Source: Streptomyces sp. Ncost-T10-10d
Lineage (GTDB): Bacteria; Actinomycetota; Actinomycetes; Streptomycetales; Streptomycetaceae
Length of the DNA: 64,000 bases
Assembly: GCF_900091955.1 (NCBI RefSeq)
Contig: NZ_FMDF01000030.1
Span: 16,156 to 80,155 of the forward strand
Reading direction: 5' to 3'
How positions within the stretch are numbered: the stretch's first letter is position 1; each line of letters opens with the position of its first letter. The position numbers and the translations under genes are program-made. Below, piece by piece: positions 27,356 to 36,589 of the stretch. The notes below the pieces were generated by a model that worked only from the letters and a program-made list of their open reading frames with translations, was not told where the DNA came from and made no database searches.

Positions 27356-28162
27356 TCACCATTCCAGGGCCCAGGGCCTGCCGGTGGACGCGAAGTGGCC
27401 GACGTTCACGCATTCGGTGGTGCCGATCCGCATCCGGCGGACCAGGGGCTGGTGGACATGGCCGAACAGTGCGTAACGGGGGCGGGTCCTGCGGATGGCG
27501 TCGAGCAGGGCCCGGCTGCCGCGTTCGAAGCGGCGCGCCACCGTGTCGTACGTCAGCTCCGGCACATCGGGGGGAATGTGGGTGCAGAGCACGTCGACCG
27601 GGCCGACGGCCTCGATCTTGGCGGCGTACTCCTCGTCGCTGATCTCGTACGGGGTGTTCATAGGGGTCTTCAGGCCGCCGCCGACGAAACCGAACACGCG
27701 GCCGCCGATCTCGACGCGGTCGCCGTCGAGGACGGTGGTGCCCGGGCGCGCGTACTCGGGCCACAGATCGGGGATGTCGACGTTGCCGTAGGTGGCGTAC
27801 GTCGGGGTGGGGAAGGCGGCGAAGAGTTCGGCGTACTGCTTGCGCACCGCCGAGACGATCGCGGCGTTGCGGTCCATGCCCGCCCACAGGCCGCGGCCGA
27901 ACTCCCGCGCCTCCTCGTAGCGGCGAGCGGTGCGCAGTTCGACGATCCGGTCGGCGTTCTCCACGCCGAACAGATCGGGGAAGATGCCGCGCGAGTGGTC
28001 GGCATAGTCGAGGAAGAGCACCAGGTCACCAAGGCAGACCAGCGCGTCGGCGCCGTCCCCGGCGCGGGCCAGGGCCTCGGTGCTGCCGTGCACGTCACTG
28101 ACCACGTGAACGCGCGTGCGCCGTGCGGTCGAGGTTTCTCGGCTGTTCGGTCCGGCTGGCAT
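27356..28162 (-). CDS. Metallophosphoesterase
   Basis: Calcineurin-like phosphoesterase of 268 residues. Five metal-binding motifs are in order: SDVHGS, LGDLVLF, TYGNVDIPD, CTHIPPD and FGHVHQP. No signal peptide, so cytoplasmic. Substrate unknown. TAGGGT lies seven bases before the ATG at 28162, which suggests a leaderless mRNA; an upstream in-frame GTG (28171) is less likely. First gene of the minus-strand run that leads to glkA. Confidence 0.88.
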   Translation of the reverse strand: MPAGPNSRETSTARRTRVHVVSDVHGSTEALARAGDGADALVCLGDLVLFLDYADHSRGIFPDLFGVENADRIVELRTARRYEEAREFGRGLWAGMDRNAAIVSAVRKQYAELFAAFPTPTYATYGNVDIPDLWPEYARPGTTVLDGDRVEIGGRVFGFVGGGLKTPMNTPYEISDEEYAAKIEAVGPVDVLCTHIPPDVPELTYDTVARRFERGSRALLDAIRRTRPRYALFGHVHQPLVRRMRIGTTECVNVGHFASTGRPWALEW

Positions 28163-28245
28163 GACGATCACCCTAGAACTCCGCTGTCCACCTGGGTAGA
28201 GGCCGCCGGACCTGCGACGACCTCCGGGGGGTAACCACGGTGGAC

Positions 28246-28443
28246 TACTGTGCGCGCAAGGATCACGGTTCTGTGTGACGCATGAGACATCTGGCCGGAA
28301 CCCCCTATCGGGAACCGAGTACTGGTGGGTAACGTCCGGGCAGTCCAGTCGTGCTCACCCCCACTGAGCACCCGCCAATCTTGGACCGCAGCCGGTGCGT
28401 CACACAGAGCCGTGGCACCGGAGCCCGATGAGGAGCAGCAGTC
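28246..28443 (+). promoter_or_regulatory. Promoter and long structured leader of the acyl-CoA ligase
   Basis: TACTGT (28246-28251) is a good -10 box, giving a start near 28258 and a leader of about 185 bases. A 13-base arm at 28270-28282 (TCTGTGTGACGCA) is perfectly complementary to 28396-28408, 113 bases later. Inside, GTGCTCA (28351-28357) and TGAGCAC (28365-28371) form a hairpin with a C-rich loop. The closing arm ends about 18 bases before the GAGGAG ribosome-binding site. This looks like a folded regulatory RNA; I recognise no known family. Confidence 0.55.
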
Positions 28444-30240
28444 TTGCGCGAGTTCAGCCTTCCGGCCCTGTACGAGGTCCCCTCGGACGGCAACCTGACG
28501 GATCTCATCCGCCGCAATGCCGCTCAGCATCCCGATGTTGCGGTGATGAGCCGCAAAGTGGCTGGAGTGTGGACCGATGTCGACGCCACACAGTTCCTGG
28601 CCGAGGTCAGAGCCGTCGCCAAGGGCCTGATCGCTGCGGGCATCGAAGCGGGCGACCGGGTGGCGCTGCTCTCCCGTACGCGCTACGAGTGGGTCCTGCT
28701 CGACTTCGCGATCTGGAGCGCGGGCGCGGTCACCGTCCCGGTGTACGAGACCAGCTCGCCCGAGCAGATCCAGTGGATCCTCGGTGACTCCGGTGCCACC
28801 TTGTGCATCGCGGAGTCGGAGGCGCACCAGGCCTCCGTGGTCTCGGTCCAGGCGGATCTGCCCGCCCTGAAGGGCATCTGGCAGATCGAGGACGACGCGG
28901 TCCGCGGGCTGTCGGCGATCGGCGAGGACGTCTCGGACGAGACCCTGGACCTGCGGATGGCTAGCGCCAAGGCGGACGACCCGGCCACCATCGTCTACAC
29001 CTCGGGCACCACCGGCCGCCCCAAGGGCTGCGTGCTCACGCACCGCAGCTTCTTCGCGGAGTGCGGCAATGTGGTGGAGCGGCTGAAGCCCCTCTTCCGT
29101 ACCGGCGAGTGTTCGGTGCTGCTCTTCCTGCCCGCCGCGCATGTCTTCGGACGGCTGGTCGAGGTGGCCTCGGTGATGGCCCCGATCAAGCTCGGCTGCG
29201 TACCGGACATCAAGAATCTCACCGATGAACTGGCCTCATTCCGGCCGACGTTGATCCTCGGTGTGCCGCGGGTCTTCGAGAAGGTCTACAACTCGGCGCG
29301 CGCCAGGGCACAGGCCGACGGCAAGGGCAGGATCTTCGACAAGGCCGCGAACACGGCGATCGCGTACAGCCGCGCGCTGGGAACCCCTCAGGGCCCCTCC
29401 ATGGGCCTGAAGTTCAAGCACAAGATCTTCGACCGGCTGGTCTACAGCAAGCTGCGGGCCGTCCTCGGCGGACGCGGCGAGTACGCGATCTCCGGCGGCG
29501 CACCGCTGGGCGAGCGGCTCGGCCACTTCTACCGCGGTATCGGCTTCACGGTGCTTGAGGGCTATGGCCTCACCGAGACGTGCGCGGCCACCGCGTTCAA
29601 TCCGTGGGACCGGCAGAAGATCGGTACGGTCGGCCAGCCGCTGCCCGGCTCGGTCGTCCGGATCGCCGACGACGGCGAGGTGCTGCTGCACGGCGAGCAC
29701 CTGTTCACCGGCTACTGGAACAACGAGGTGGCGTCGGCCGAGGCGCTGGCCGACGGCTGGTTCCACACGGGCGACATCGGCACGCTCGACGAGGACGGCT
29801 ATCTCGCGATCACCGGACGCAAGAAGGAGATCATCGTCACGGCGGGCGGCAAGAACGTCGCTCCCGCGGTGATCGAGGACCGCATCCGCGGGCACGCCCT
29901 GGTCGCCGAGTGCATGGTGGTCGGCGACGGGCGGCCGTTCGTGGGCGCGCTGATCACCCTGGACGAGGAGTTCCTGGGCCGCTGGGCCGAGGAGCACGGC
30001 AAGCCGACCGGCTCGACGGCCGTGTCGCTGCGTGAGGACCCGGAGCTGCTGGCCGAGGTGCAGCGGGCGGTGGACGACGGGAACGCCGCGGTGTCCAAGG
30101 CGGAGTCGGTACGCAAGTTCCGCATCCTGGCGTCCCAGTTCACCGAGGAGGCGGGGCACATCACACCGTCGCTGAAGCTGAAGCGGAACGTGGTGGCGAA
30201 GGACTTCGCGGACGAGGTCGAGTCGATCTACCGGAGCTGA
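28444..30240 (+). CDS. Long-chain fatty-acid-CoA ligase (AMP-forming, FadD15-like)
   Basis: Protein of 598 residues that activates fatty acids through an acyl-adenylate. A-motifs: YTSGTTGRPKGCVLTH (P-loop), LEGYGLTETCAA, GWFHTGDIGTLDEDGYL, ITGRKKEIIVTAGGKNVAP, and the C-terminal KLKRNVV segment with the catalytic Lys. RGEYAISGGAPLG is typical of the long-chain FACL group. A TTG start at 28444 fits the family N-terminus (REFSLPALYEVPS) and has GAGGAG about 10 bases upstream. Expressed behind a long structured leader. Confidence 0.93.
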   Translation: MREFSLPALYEVPSDGNLTDLIRRNAAQHPDVAVMSRKVAGVWTDVDATQFLAEVRAVAKGLIAAGIEAGDRVALLSRTRYEWVLLDFAIWSAGAVTVPVYETSSPEQIQWILGDSGATLCIAESEAHQASVVSVQADLPALKGIWQIEDDAVRGLSAIGEDVSDETLDLRMASAKADDPATIVYTSGTTGRPKGCVLTHRSFFAECGNVVERLKPLFRTGECSVLLFLPAAHVFGRLVEVASVMAPIKLGCVPDIKNLTDELASFRPTLILGVPRVFEKVYNSARARAQADGKGRIFDKAANTAIAYSRALGTPQGPSMGLKFKHKIFDRLVYSKLRAVLGGRGEYAISGGAPLGERLGHFYRGIGFTVLEGYGLTETCAATAFNPWDRQKIGTVGQPLPGSVVRIADDGEVLLHGEHLFTGYWNNEVASAEALADGWFHTGDIGTLDEDGYLAITGRKKEIIVTAGGKNVAPAVIEDRIRGHALVAECMVVGDGRPFVGALITLDEEFLGRWAEEHGKPTGSTAVSLREDPELLAEVQRAVDDGNAAVSKAESVRKFRILASQFTEEAGHITPSLKLKRNVVAKDFADEVESIYRS

Positions 30241-30252
30241 CCCGAAGCACGT

Positions 30253-30289
30253 GAGAGGGGGCCCGCACGGCATGTGCGGACCCCCTCTC
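30253..30289. terminator. Terminator between acyl-CoA ligase and PimB-like gene
   Basis: GAGAGGGGGCCCGCAC (30253-30268) pairs with 30274-30289 at all but one of 16 positions around a 5-base loop, in the gap between convergent genes. Confidence 0.82.
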
Positions 30290-30332
30290 GCGTACGCGCG
30301 CGGGCCTCCTCGGCGTACCGCGTCACGTGGCG

Positions 30333-31475
30333 TCAGAGCAGCGCACGGAGCCTGTCGGCCAGCAGGTCCCAGCGCCACTTCTCCTCGACCCAGGCCCGCC
30401 CCCGCTCCCCCATCCGCTGCCGCAGCTCCGGGTCACGGAGCAGGGTGACGATCCGGTCGGCCGACTCCTCCACCGAGCCGCCGCGCACCACCCACCCGGT
30501 CTCGCCGTCGAGCACGGCGTCCGGCGCGCCGCCCGAGTCGCCCGCCACCACCGGCAGTCCGGTCGCGGACGCCTCCAGGAAGACGATGCCGAGGCCCTCC
30601 ACGTCGAGGCCGCCGCGACGGGTCCGGCACGGCATGGCGAAGACGTCGCCCGCGCCGCAGTGGGCAGGCAGTTCGTCCCATGGCACCGGCCCGGTGAAGC
30701 GCACCGAGTCGCCGACCCCCGTCTCCTCGGCCAGTCGCTTCAGCTCCTTGGCGTACGGTCCACCGCCGACGATCAACAGCACCGCGTCCGGCACCTGCGC
30801 CAGGATCGCGGGCATCGCGAGGATCAGCGTGTCCTGGCCCTTGCGCGGCACTAGCCGTGACACGCAGACGACCACGGGCCGGTCCGAGAGCCCGAGCCGG
30901 GCCCTGATCAGGTCCCCGCCGGAGTCCGGGTGGAAGGTCTTCTCGTCGACGCCGGGCGGCAGTTGAACCATGCGGTCCGCCGCCTCGGGGCTGAGTGCCG
31001 TGGCGATCCGGGAGCGGGTGTACTCCCCCAGGTAGGTGATCGCGTCCGTGCTTTCCCCGATCCTTCCCAGCAGCTGCCGGGCCGCGGGCAGCTGGGCCCA
31101 GCCCGCCTCGTGCCCGTGCGTGGTGGCGACCAGGCGGCGGGCACCGGCCCTGCGCAGCGCCGGAGCCATCAGTCCGAGCGGGGCCGCGGCGCCGAACCAG
31201 ACGGATGTGCAGCCGTGTACGCGCAGCAGCTGCACCGCGCGCCGGGTGACCCGCGGGGTCGGCAGCAGCATCGTCGTACGGTCTCGGACGACGGTGAACG
31301 GCTGCTCGGCGTCGAAGGCCGCGGTGGCCGCGATGCCTTCGGGGCTGCGCTTCCAGGTGGAGGCGTATACGACGATCTGTCCGGGGTCCAGGCGCAGTGC
31401 CATGTTGTGCAGGAATGCCTGGATGCCGCCGGGGCGGGGCGGGAAGTCGTTGGTCACGATCAGGGTCTTGTCCAT
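30333..31475 (-). CDS. GT4 glycosyltransferase, PimB-like mannosyltransferase
   Basis: Protein of 380 residues with the GT-B fold. The N-terminal TNDFPPRPGGIQAFL segment, THGHEAGW, VSRLVPRKGQD and GLDVEGLGIVFLEASATG (the EX7E donor-binding motif) match the mycobacterial PimB' group, which adds the second mannose from GDP-mannose to phosphatidylinositol mannoside at the cytoplasmic face of the membrane. Exact acceptor in Streptomyces is an inference. Start ATG 31475. The next gene, divergent, is a GT87-type membrane transferase. Confidence 0.88.
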   Translation of the reverse strand: MDKTLIVTNDFPPRPGGIQAFLHNMALRLDPGQIVVYASTWKRSPEGIAATAAFDAEQPFTVVRDRTTMLLPTPRVTRRAVQLLRVHGCTSVWFGAAAPLGLMAPALRRAGARRLVATTHGHEAGWAQLPAARQLLGRIGESTDAITYLGEYTRSRIATALSPEAADRMVQLPPGVDEKTFHPDSGGDLIRARLGLSDRPVVVCVSRLVPRKGQDTLILAMPAILAQVPDAVLLIVGGGPYAKELKRLAEETGVGDSVRFTGPVPWDELPAHCGAGDVFAMPCRTRRGGLDVEGLGIVFLEASATGLPVVAGDSGGAPDAVLDGETGWVVRGGSVEESADRIVTLLRDPELRQRMGERGRAWVEEKWRWDLLADRLRALL

Positions 31476-31585
31476 CCCGGCCGACAGTACCGGGCGGCCG
31501 GGCCGATGGCTCTCGCACAGGCCGGGCAGGCATCATGGCTCGTCGTACCCACCGAGCACCCACTGACGAAACGGATGAGGCGTCC

Positions 31586-32836
31586 ATGACGGGATCGACC
31601 GGCGCGCGGCCGGCTGTCGCGGTGTGGGCCCTCACCAGGGTCGCGCTGCTGCTCTGCGTCACGAAGGTGATCACGCTGCCCGGACCGGACGTGACCAGTG
31701 ATGTCTCGGTGATCTACCACGGCTGGTCCGAGGTCCTGAAGACCGGTACGTACCCGCAGTCCGACGTCACCTGGCAGTACCCGCCCCTCGCCGCGCTCGC
31801 CATCCTCTCCCCCGCCCTGCTGCCGTTCCTGGACTACGCCTCGGCCTTCTTCGTCCTCGCGTTCCTGTGCGACGGGCTGGTGCTGGGGCTGCTGCTGTAC
31901 GCGGGCCGCCGGACCGGGCGGTGGACGGCGGGCGCCTGGGTGTGGGTGGCGGGGGTGCCGCTCCTCGGTACGACCGCGTACGCCCGCTACGACGTGATGG
32001 TGGCGGCGGTGGCGGTGGCGGCGCTGCTCGCGGGGATACGGCATCCGCGGGTGCTGGGGGTGCTCGCCGCCGTGGGTGCGCTGCTGAAGGTGTGGCCGGT
32101 GCTGATCCTGGCCGGTACGGCGCGTGGGCCGCAGACGCGCCGGGCGTGGACGGCCGCGGCGGTGGCGGCGGCCGGGCTGCTGGTGGTCTGCACCGTGGCG
32201 ATGCCCGGTGCGCTGGCCTTTCTCGGCTTCCAGCGCGACCGGGGCACCGAGGTCGAGTCGCTGGGGGCGCTGGTCTTCCATGTGTGGCGGCAGTTCGGCT
32301 GGCAGGGCCGGGTGGAGCTGCACTACGGCTCGCTGGAGTTCCTGGGTCCGCATGTGCCGCTGGTGAGCACGCTCGCTCTCGGCCTGTCCGTCGTGGCCTT
32401 CGGCTGGCTGCTGGTGTGGCGGCTGAGGGCCTGCGACTTCCGGGTGAACACCCCGGCCGACGCGGCGTTCACGGCGGTGCTGCTGTTCACGACGACGAGC
32501 CGGGTGATCAGCCCCCAGTACATGCTGTGGCTGGTCGGCCTGGCGGCGGTCTGCCTGGTCTTCCGCGACAGCCGGATGGGGCTGCCGGCCGTTCTGGTAC
32601 TGCTCGCCACGGGCATCACTCAGCTGGAGTTCCCGCTCGGGTTCGTCCATGTGGTGACCAGCGACGCGACGGGCGTGACGCTGATGTTCCTGCGCAACGG
32701 CCTGCTGGTCGCGGCGACGCTGATCGCCTGCCGCCGGCTGTGGCGGCAGACGGTGTCCGGGGGGACGCGCGAGGGCGTGCGGCCGCCGGCCGCCCGGTCC
32801 GGCGTCGGCCGGGAGGCCGAGCCGGCCGGCTCCTGA
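31586..32836 (+). CDS. Polytopic GT87 (DUF2029) glycosyltransferase
   Basis: Integral membrane protein of 416 residues with about ten hydrophobic segments. The early Asp-containing loop (LPGPDVTSDVSVIYHGW) and TWQYPPLAAL, then ARYDVMVA and LKVWPVLILAG, are the pattern of GT87 polyprenyl-phosphate-mannose dependent mannosyltransferases, which work on the outer face of the membrane. Adjacent to a PimB-like gene, it may act on mannolipids. ATG 31586 follows GATGAGG. The Pro/Arg-rich C-terminus is probably cytoplasmic. Confidence 0.82.
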   Translation: MTGSTGARPAVAVWALTRVALLLCVTKVITLPGPDVTSDVSVIYHGWSEVLKTGTYPQSDVTWQYPPLAALAILSPALLPFLDYASAFFVLAFLCDGLVLGLLLYAGRRTGRWTAGAWVWVAGVPLLGTTAYARYDVMVAAVAVAALLAGIRHPRVLGVLAAVGALLKVWPVLILAGTARGPQTRRAWTAAAVAAAGLLVVCTVAMPGALAFLGFQRDRGTEVESLGALVFHVWRQFGWQGRVELHYGSLEFLGPHVPLVSTLALGLSVVAFGWLLVWRLRACDFRVNTPADAAFTAVLLFTTTSRVISPQYMLWLVGLAAVCLVFRDSRMGLPAVLVLLATGITQLEFPLGFVHVVTSDATGVTLMFLRNGLLVAATLIACRRLWRQTVSGGTREGVRPPAARSGVGREAEPAGS

Positions 32837-32847
32837 ACGCGTCCCGC

Positions 32848-34104
32848 TCAACCGAGCCGGGAGCCCAGATACTCCCGCCAGCGTGCGGTGAAGTCCTGCG
32901 GGGTCGTGGACAGCACCTCCTGCATGGCCTGCTCCACCGCCCCGTCCCGCCCCGAGTGCCCTCCGACGGCGCGGTAGAAGGCGAACAGCTTCTCCTCGCC
33001 CCAGTGGTCGGCGATCAGCTCGCAGGCCAGCCAGGCGCCCTCGTACGCCCTTGCCAGGCGCGCGGGGTCTCCCGCGAAGCCGAAGTCCTCGTCCGTGGGG
33101 AGCTCGGCGGGCGGATCGCCGCGCAGGACGGCGCCGGCCAGTTCGGGCGCGGCCTGTGCCGCGGTACGGTTCTCGGCTCGGTAGGCCGCCCAGTCGGCGA
33201 AGCCTTCGGAGAGCCAGGTCGGGGTGGCGGCGGAGGTGCGGGTGCGGGTGGCGACATGGGTGATCTCGTGGCTGAGGACGATCCGCTGCCCGAAGGTGCC
33301 GAGCATGCCGTACGCCTGCGGGTTGACGATCACCCGGTCCGCGGGCGCCCGGTCCGGACCGCCGGTCCGCCCGGTGGTGACGGCCGCGATGCCCCGGTAG
33401 TTCGCCGCCGGTGACCCCAGCAGATCCGCCATGTCCCCCACGGTGTGCGGTACGAGCACCAGCACGCGGCCTGCCCAGCGTTCCGGCCAGGCGTCCGAGA
33501 CGGCGGGCACCGCGCGGTCCGCCGCCCGGGCGATCCGGTGCAGCTCCTGCCCGGTGCGGCCGACCCCGAGGACGAGGCTGTGCTTTCCGCTCACCACCTG
33601 GACATCGCCCTGCTGCCAGAGCTGCCGGCCGCCGTCCTTGCCCGCCCGGTCGCCGACGATGTACCAGCGGTCCTCCGCGCTGTCCCGTCTCAGATCGAGC
33701 ACCCGGTCCGCGGCGACCGGGGCGGCGTCGTAGCCCTTGATCCGGTAGCGCAGCTGTATGTCCGCGGTCGCCCGGTCGGTGCCCTGTCCGGTCACGCCCG
33801 TCAGCCGGTACGTCCATGAGCTCAGCGGTACGTCCGCGAGGTTGTCCAGTTCCCGGCGCTGGGCCGTGCGCAACCCGGTGGCCCGCGGGTCTATGGCGGC
33901 CAGATAGGCGTCCGTGTCGTGTTCCAGCACGGCGGCCGCGCGGCGGTCCAGGGTGGCGCGGATGCCGCGGGCGGTGGAGTCCGGGGCGGCGCCGTCGTCG
34001 GGGGCCGCGCAGGCGGAGGCGGACAGCAGCCCGGCGAGCAGCACTCCCGCCGTGCGCCGTCCTCGGTCACGTCCCCGTCGCGCGGTCCGCCGACTGTCAG
34101 CCAC
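32848..34104 (-). CDS. Putative lipoprotein with HEXXH gluzincin metallopeptidase motif
   Basis: I start at GTG 34104, which gives 418 residues with an Arg-rich N-region, a hydrophobic stretch and Cys32 (LLSASAC) as a lipoprotein-type cleavage site. Residues 40-165 form an NTF2-like region (AVLEHDTDAYLAAIDP, then WYIVGDRAGKDG). The C-terminal half has HEITH (279-283) and WLSEGFADW with Glu300, the zinc ligands of MA-clan peptidases. So it is probably a surface-anchored zinc peptidase. Substrate unknown. It is next to two cell-wall hydrolases on the same strand. Confidence 0.85.
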   Translation of the reverse strand: MADSRRTARRGRDRGRRTAGVLLAGLLSASACAAPDDGAAPDSTARGIRATLDRRAAAVLEHDTDAYLAAIDPRATGLRTAQRRELDNLADVPLSSWTYRLTGVTGQGTDRATADIQLRYRIKGYDAAPVAADRVLDLRRDSAEDRWYIVGDRAGKDGGRQLWQQGDVQVVSGKHSLVLGVGRTGQELHRIARAADRAVPAVSDAWPERWAGRVLVLVPHTVGDMADLLGSPAANYRGIAAVTTGRTGGPDRAPADRVIVNPQAYGMLGTFGQRIVLSHEITHVATRTRTSAATPTWLSEGFADWAAYRAENRTAAQAAPELAGAVLRGDPPAELPTDEDFGFAGDPARLARAYEGAWLACELIADHWGEEKLFAFYRAVGGHSGRDGAVEQAMQEVLSTTPQDFTARWREYLGSRLG

Positions 34105-34121
34105 CCGATCGAGAGTACGGG

Positions 34122-35153
34122 TCAGATGCGGGTGACCGAGGAGACGGGCATCATGCCGACGGGGTCGTAGCGCACCGGGGCGCCCGGGTAGGGGGCGTGG
34201 ATCACCTGGCCGTTGCCGACGTACATACCGATGTGGCCGGCGTCCGCGCGGTAGACGACCAGATCGCCGGGGCGGGCCTCGGAGAGCGGCACCATGTGTC
34301 CCGCGTACCGCTGGGCCTGCGAGGTGCGCGGCAGGCTGACCCCGGCCCGGGCGTACGCCCACTGCATCAGCCCGGAACAGTCGAATCCGGCGGGTCCGCT
34401 GGCCCCCCAGATGTACGGGCGGCCCAGCGCCTCCCGGACCGCCATGACGGCTGCGGCGGCCCGTGCGGAGCCGGCCGGCAGATCGGCCATGGCCGGGAAC
34501 GCGTCGTCGCGGCCGGAGCGCGAGGACCGCTCGAAGTCCGCCCTGTCGGCGCTGGGCAGCGCGTCCAGCAGCTGCTTGGCCCGGGCGATCTTGCGCTCGA
34601 CGGTCCGTCTGTGGCGGGTGACGGCCGCCCTGTTGCGCTCCAGATCGGCCAGCGCCCGGGCGGCCTCCGCGCGGGTCTGTGCGAGAGAGCGCTGAGCCTG
34701 CTGGAGCTGCCGCAGCTCGGCGGCCTGATGCTCGGTCAGGCGGTCCAGGCTGGCCGCCCGGTCGAGGTAGGTGTCCGGATCGGAGGAGAGCAGCAGAGCG
34801 AGCGAGGGATCGAGGCCGCCCGAGCGGTACTGCGCGCTCGCCACCGAACCGAGCGCCGTACGCATCCGGTTGAGGCGTTCCTGGTCGCGGGCCGCCCGGT
34901 CCTGGGTCCGCTTCAGCTCGCCGCGCAGCCGGTCGGCGTTCTCACCGGCCTTGTTGTACTGCTCGGTGGCCCGCTCCGCCTCGCTGTACAGCCGGTCGAC
35001 CCGGGCCTTGGCGGTCCGGGGCGTGTCCTGCGGGTCGGCGTTCGCGGTGGCCGCCCCGAGGGTGGCGGCCGCGGTCGCCGCCGCGGCCGACAGAACGGTG
35101 GCCCGGACGCTCACGTTGAGGCCGGGCTGTGTGGAACGGCGATGGGACACCAC
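34122..35153 (-). CDS. Secreted NlpC/P60 peptidoglycan hydrolase (paralogue 1)
   Basis: Protein of 343 residues: signal peptide (1-39, cut near TANA-D), a long coiled coil (about 45-205), and a C-terminal NlpC/P60 domain with the triad Cys259 (FDCSGLMQW), His307 (AGHIGMYVG) and His319 (VIHAPYPG). Such enzymes cut gamma-D-Glu-diamino-acid bonds in stem peptides. I choose GTG 35153 by analogy with its neighbour, whose N-terminus (GSHRRPKQP) aligns with VSHRRSTQP. It is a tandem paralogue of the next gene. Confidence 0.92.
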   Translation of the reverse strand: MVSHRRSTQPGLNVSVRATVLSAAAATAAATLGAATANADPQDTPRTAKARVDRLYSEAERATEQYNKAGENADRLRGELKRTQDRAARDQERLNRMRTALGSVASAQYRSGGLDPSLALLLSSDPDTYLDRAASLDRLTEHQAAELRQLQQAQRSLAQTRAEAARALADLERNRAAVTRHRRTVERKIARAKQLLDALPSADRADFERSSRSGRDDAFPAMADLPAGSARAAAAVMAVREALGRPYIWGASGPAGFDCSGLMQWAYARAGVSLPRTSQAQRYAGHMVPLSEARPGDLVVYRADAGHIGMYVGNGQVIHAPYPGAPVRYDPVGMMPVSSVTRI

Positions 35154-35390
35154 AGGACGCCGCACTCCCTTCCGCTGTACGCAGATGTGCGCAGCCCCTG
35201 CCGCCCGGGGCGGGCGGACCGACGACCGGGAGCTGCACGGCAGGCAGACAGTAGTCGGACGGTTACGGAGCGACCAACGACCGCGCCGGGCGACAGGGCG
35301 GCAGAAACGGCGACGCCCCGCCGGTGACCTGTGGTCTCCGGCGGGGCGGACTGTCTGCGCGGGCGCGGGAATTCGCCCGTTCGGGCGTCG

Positions 35391-36419
35391 TCAGCCGACG
35401 CGCACGCCGAACTGGAAGCTGCCGATGGTGTTCATCGACTCGTAGCGCACGACCGTGCCCGGGTACGGGGCGTGCAGGACGGTGTTGTTGCCCGCGTAGA
35501 GGCCCACGTGCGCGGTGTTGTTGAAGAAGACCAGGTCGCCCGGCTTCAGCGCGCTGCGCCCGATGTGGACTCCGTCGTTGACCTGGGTGTAAGTGACCCG
35601 GGAGATCTGGACGTTGGCCTGGGCGTAGGCCCACTGGGTCAGCCCGGAGCAGTCGAAGGAGCCGGGGCCGGTGCCGCCGCGGCCGTACGGCTTGCCCACC
35701 TGGGTCTTGGCGGCGTTCAGAGCGGCGGCGCCCCAGGCGGAGGCGGGGAGCTCGTTGCCCAGTTCGACCCGGTCGCCCGCGGAGCGGCTGGCGCGCTGCT
35801 GGTCCTCGCGCATCTTCGCACGCTCGGCGGCGGTCATCGAGTTGAGCAGTTGCTGCGCCTTGGCCAGCTTGGTCTGGAGGTCCTTCTTCTTCTCGCCGAG
35901 CGTCTTGCGTACGTCCGCGAGGTCACCGAGCTTGTCCTGGGCCTCCTTGCGCTCCTGCGCGAGGACCCGCTGCTTCTCCTGGATCTTGCCCAGGGTCTCG
36001 GTCTGCTTGGCCGTCAACTGGTCGAGGGCCGAGGCCTCGTCGAGGAAGGTGTCCGGGTTGGACGAGAGGAAGAGCTGCACCGACGGGTCGATGCCGCCGG
36101 AGCGGTACTGCGCCGCCGCGAGCGAACCGAGGCCGTTGCGCAGGTTGTTGAGCTCCTGCTGACCGCGGGCCACCTTGTCCTGCAGCGCGCCGACTTCCTT
36201 CTCCAGCTTCTGCTGCTTCTCCTTGGCGCCGTAGTACTTCTCGTTGGCGTCGCCGGCATCGTGGCTGAGCTTCTCGACCTCTTCCCGGACTTCACCCTTG
36301 GAGGGCTTCGGGTCGGCGTGGGCCGCCTGGGAGGTCAGCGCGACGGCTGCGGCGGCGGTCGCGGTGAGCACGGTCACACGGGCGCGGCTCGGCTGCTTGG
36401 GACGGCGGTGGGACCCCAC
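35391..36419 (-). CDS. Secreted NlpC/P60 peptidoglycan hydrolase (paralogue 2)
   Basis: Protein of 342 residues with the same architecture as its neighbour: signal peptide (ending ...AAHA-D near 35), a charged coiled coil (about 40-215) and an NlpC/P60 domain containing GSFDCSGLTQWAYAQ, TAHVGLYAGN and VLHAPYPG as the catalytic Cys-His-His. AAGGAG is 9 bases before the GTG at 36419, which settles the start. The coiled-coil blocks GSLAAAQYRSGGIDPS and SNPDTFLDEASALDQLT are shared with paralogue 1, showing tandem duplication. Confidence 0.93.
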   Translation of the reverse strand: MGSHRRPKQPSRARVTVLTATAAAAVALTSQAAHADPKPSKGEVREEVEKLSHDAGDANEKYYGAKEKQQKLEKEVGALQDKVARGQQELNNLRNGLGSLAAAQYRSGGIDPSVQLFLSSNPDTFLDEASALDQLTAKQTETLGKIQEKQRVLAQERKEAQDKLGDLADVRKTLGEKKKDLQTKLAKAQQLLNSMTAAERAKMREDQQRASRSAGDRVELGNELPASAWGAAALNAAKTQVGKPYGRGGTGPGSFDCSGLTQWAYAQANVQISRVTYTQVNDGVHIGRSALKPGDLVFFNNTAHVGLYAGNNTVLHAPYPGTVVRYESMNTIGSFQFGVRVG

Positions 36420-36589
36420 GAAGGCGAGCTCCTTCTTCCTTGAGCCGCCTACCGGGCTGTGGGGGGACTCGATCCCCGGCTCCGTGCATGTCACGGACTC
36501 GGCGGCGCCTTCGCTGCCACCCCGGATGGGTGATCAACCGTGCGAAGGTTCGAGGCCCGACCCTAGTGACCAACTTGTGATCAGTTCAA
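36420..36589 (-). promoter_or_regulatory. Promoter and folded leader of NlpC/P60 paralogue 2
   Basis: On the minus strand TTGAAC (36584-36589) and TAGGGT (36560-36565) are 18 bases apart, a good HrdB-type promoter. The roughly 130-base leader contains hairpins CCGTG-ACATG-CACGG and GGGGA-TCGAG-TCCCC and ends CACAGCCCGGTAGGCGGC before the ribosome-binding site. That last stretch recalls the 3' part of the c-di-AMP (ydaO) riboswitch found before other Streptomyces cell-wall hydrolases, but the rest of that motif is not evident. Confidence 0.5.

Noticed and set aside
36420..36560. A canonical c-di-AMP (ydaO) riboswitch before the NlpC/P60 gene
   Set aside because: Only a short 3' stretch (CACAGC...GTAGGCGGC) is similar; the order and spacing of the core GCCGGGG and GAACCC elements do not match, so it is not called as such.
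36541..36560. tRNA-like T-loop string GGTTCGAGGCCC
   Set aside because: No acceptor, D or anticodon arms can be built around it; it is part of the NlpC/P60 leader.
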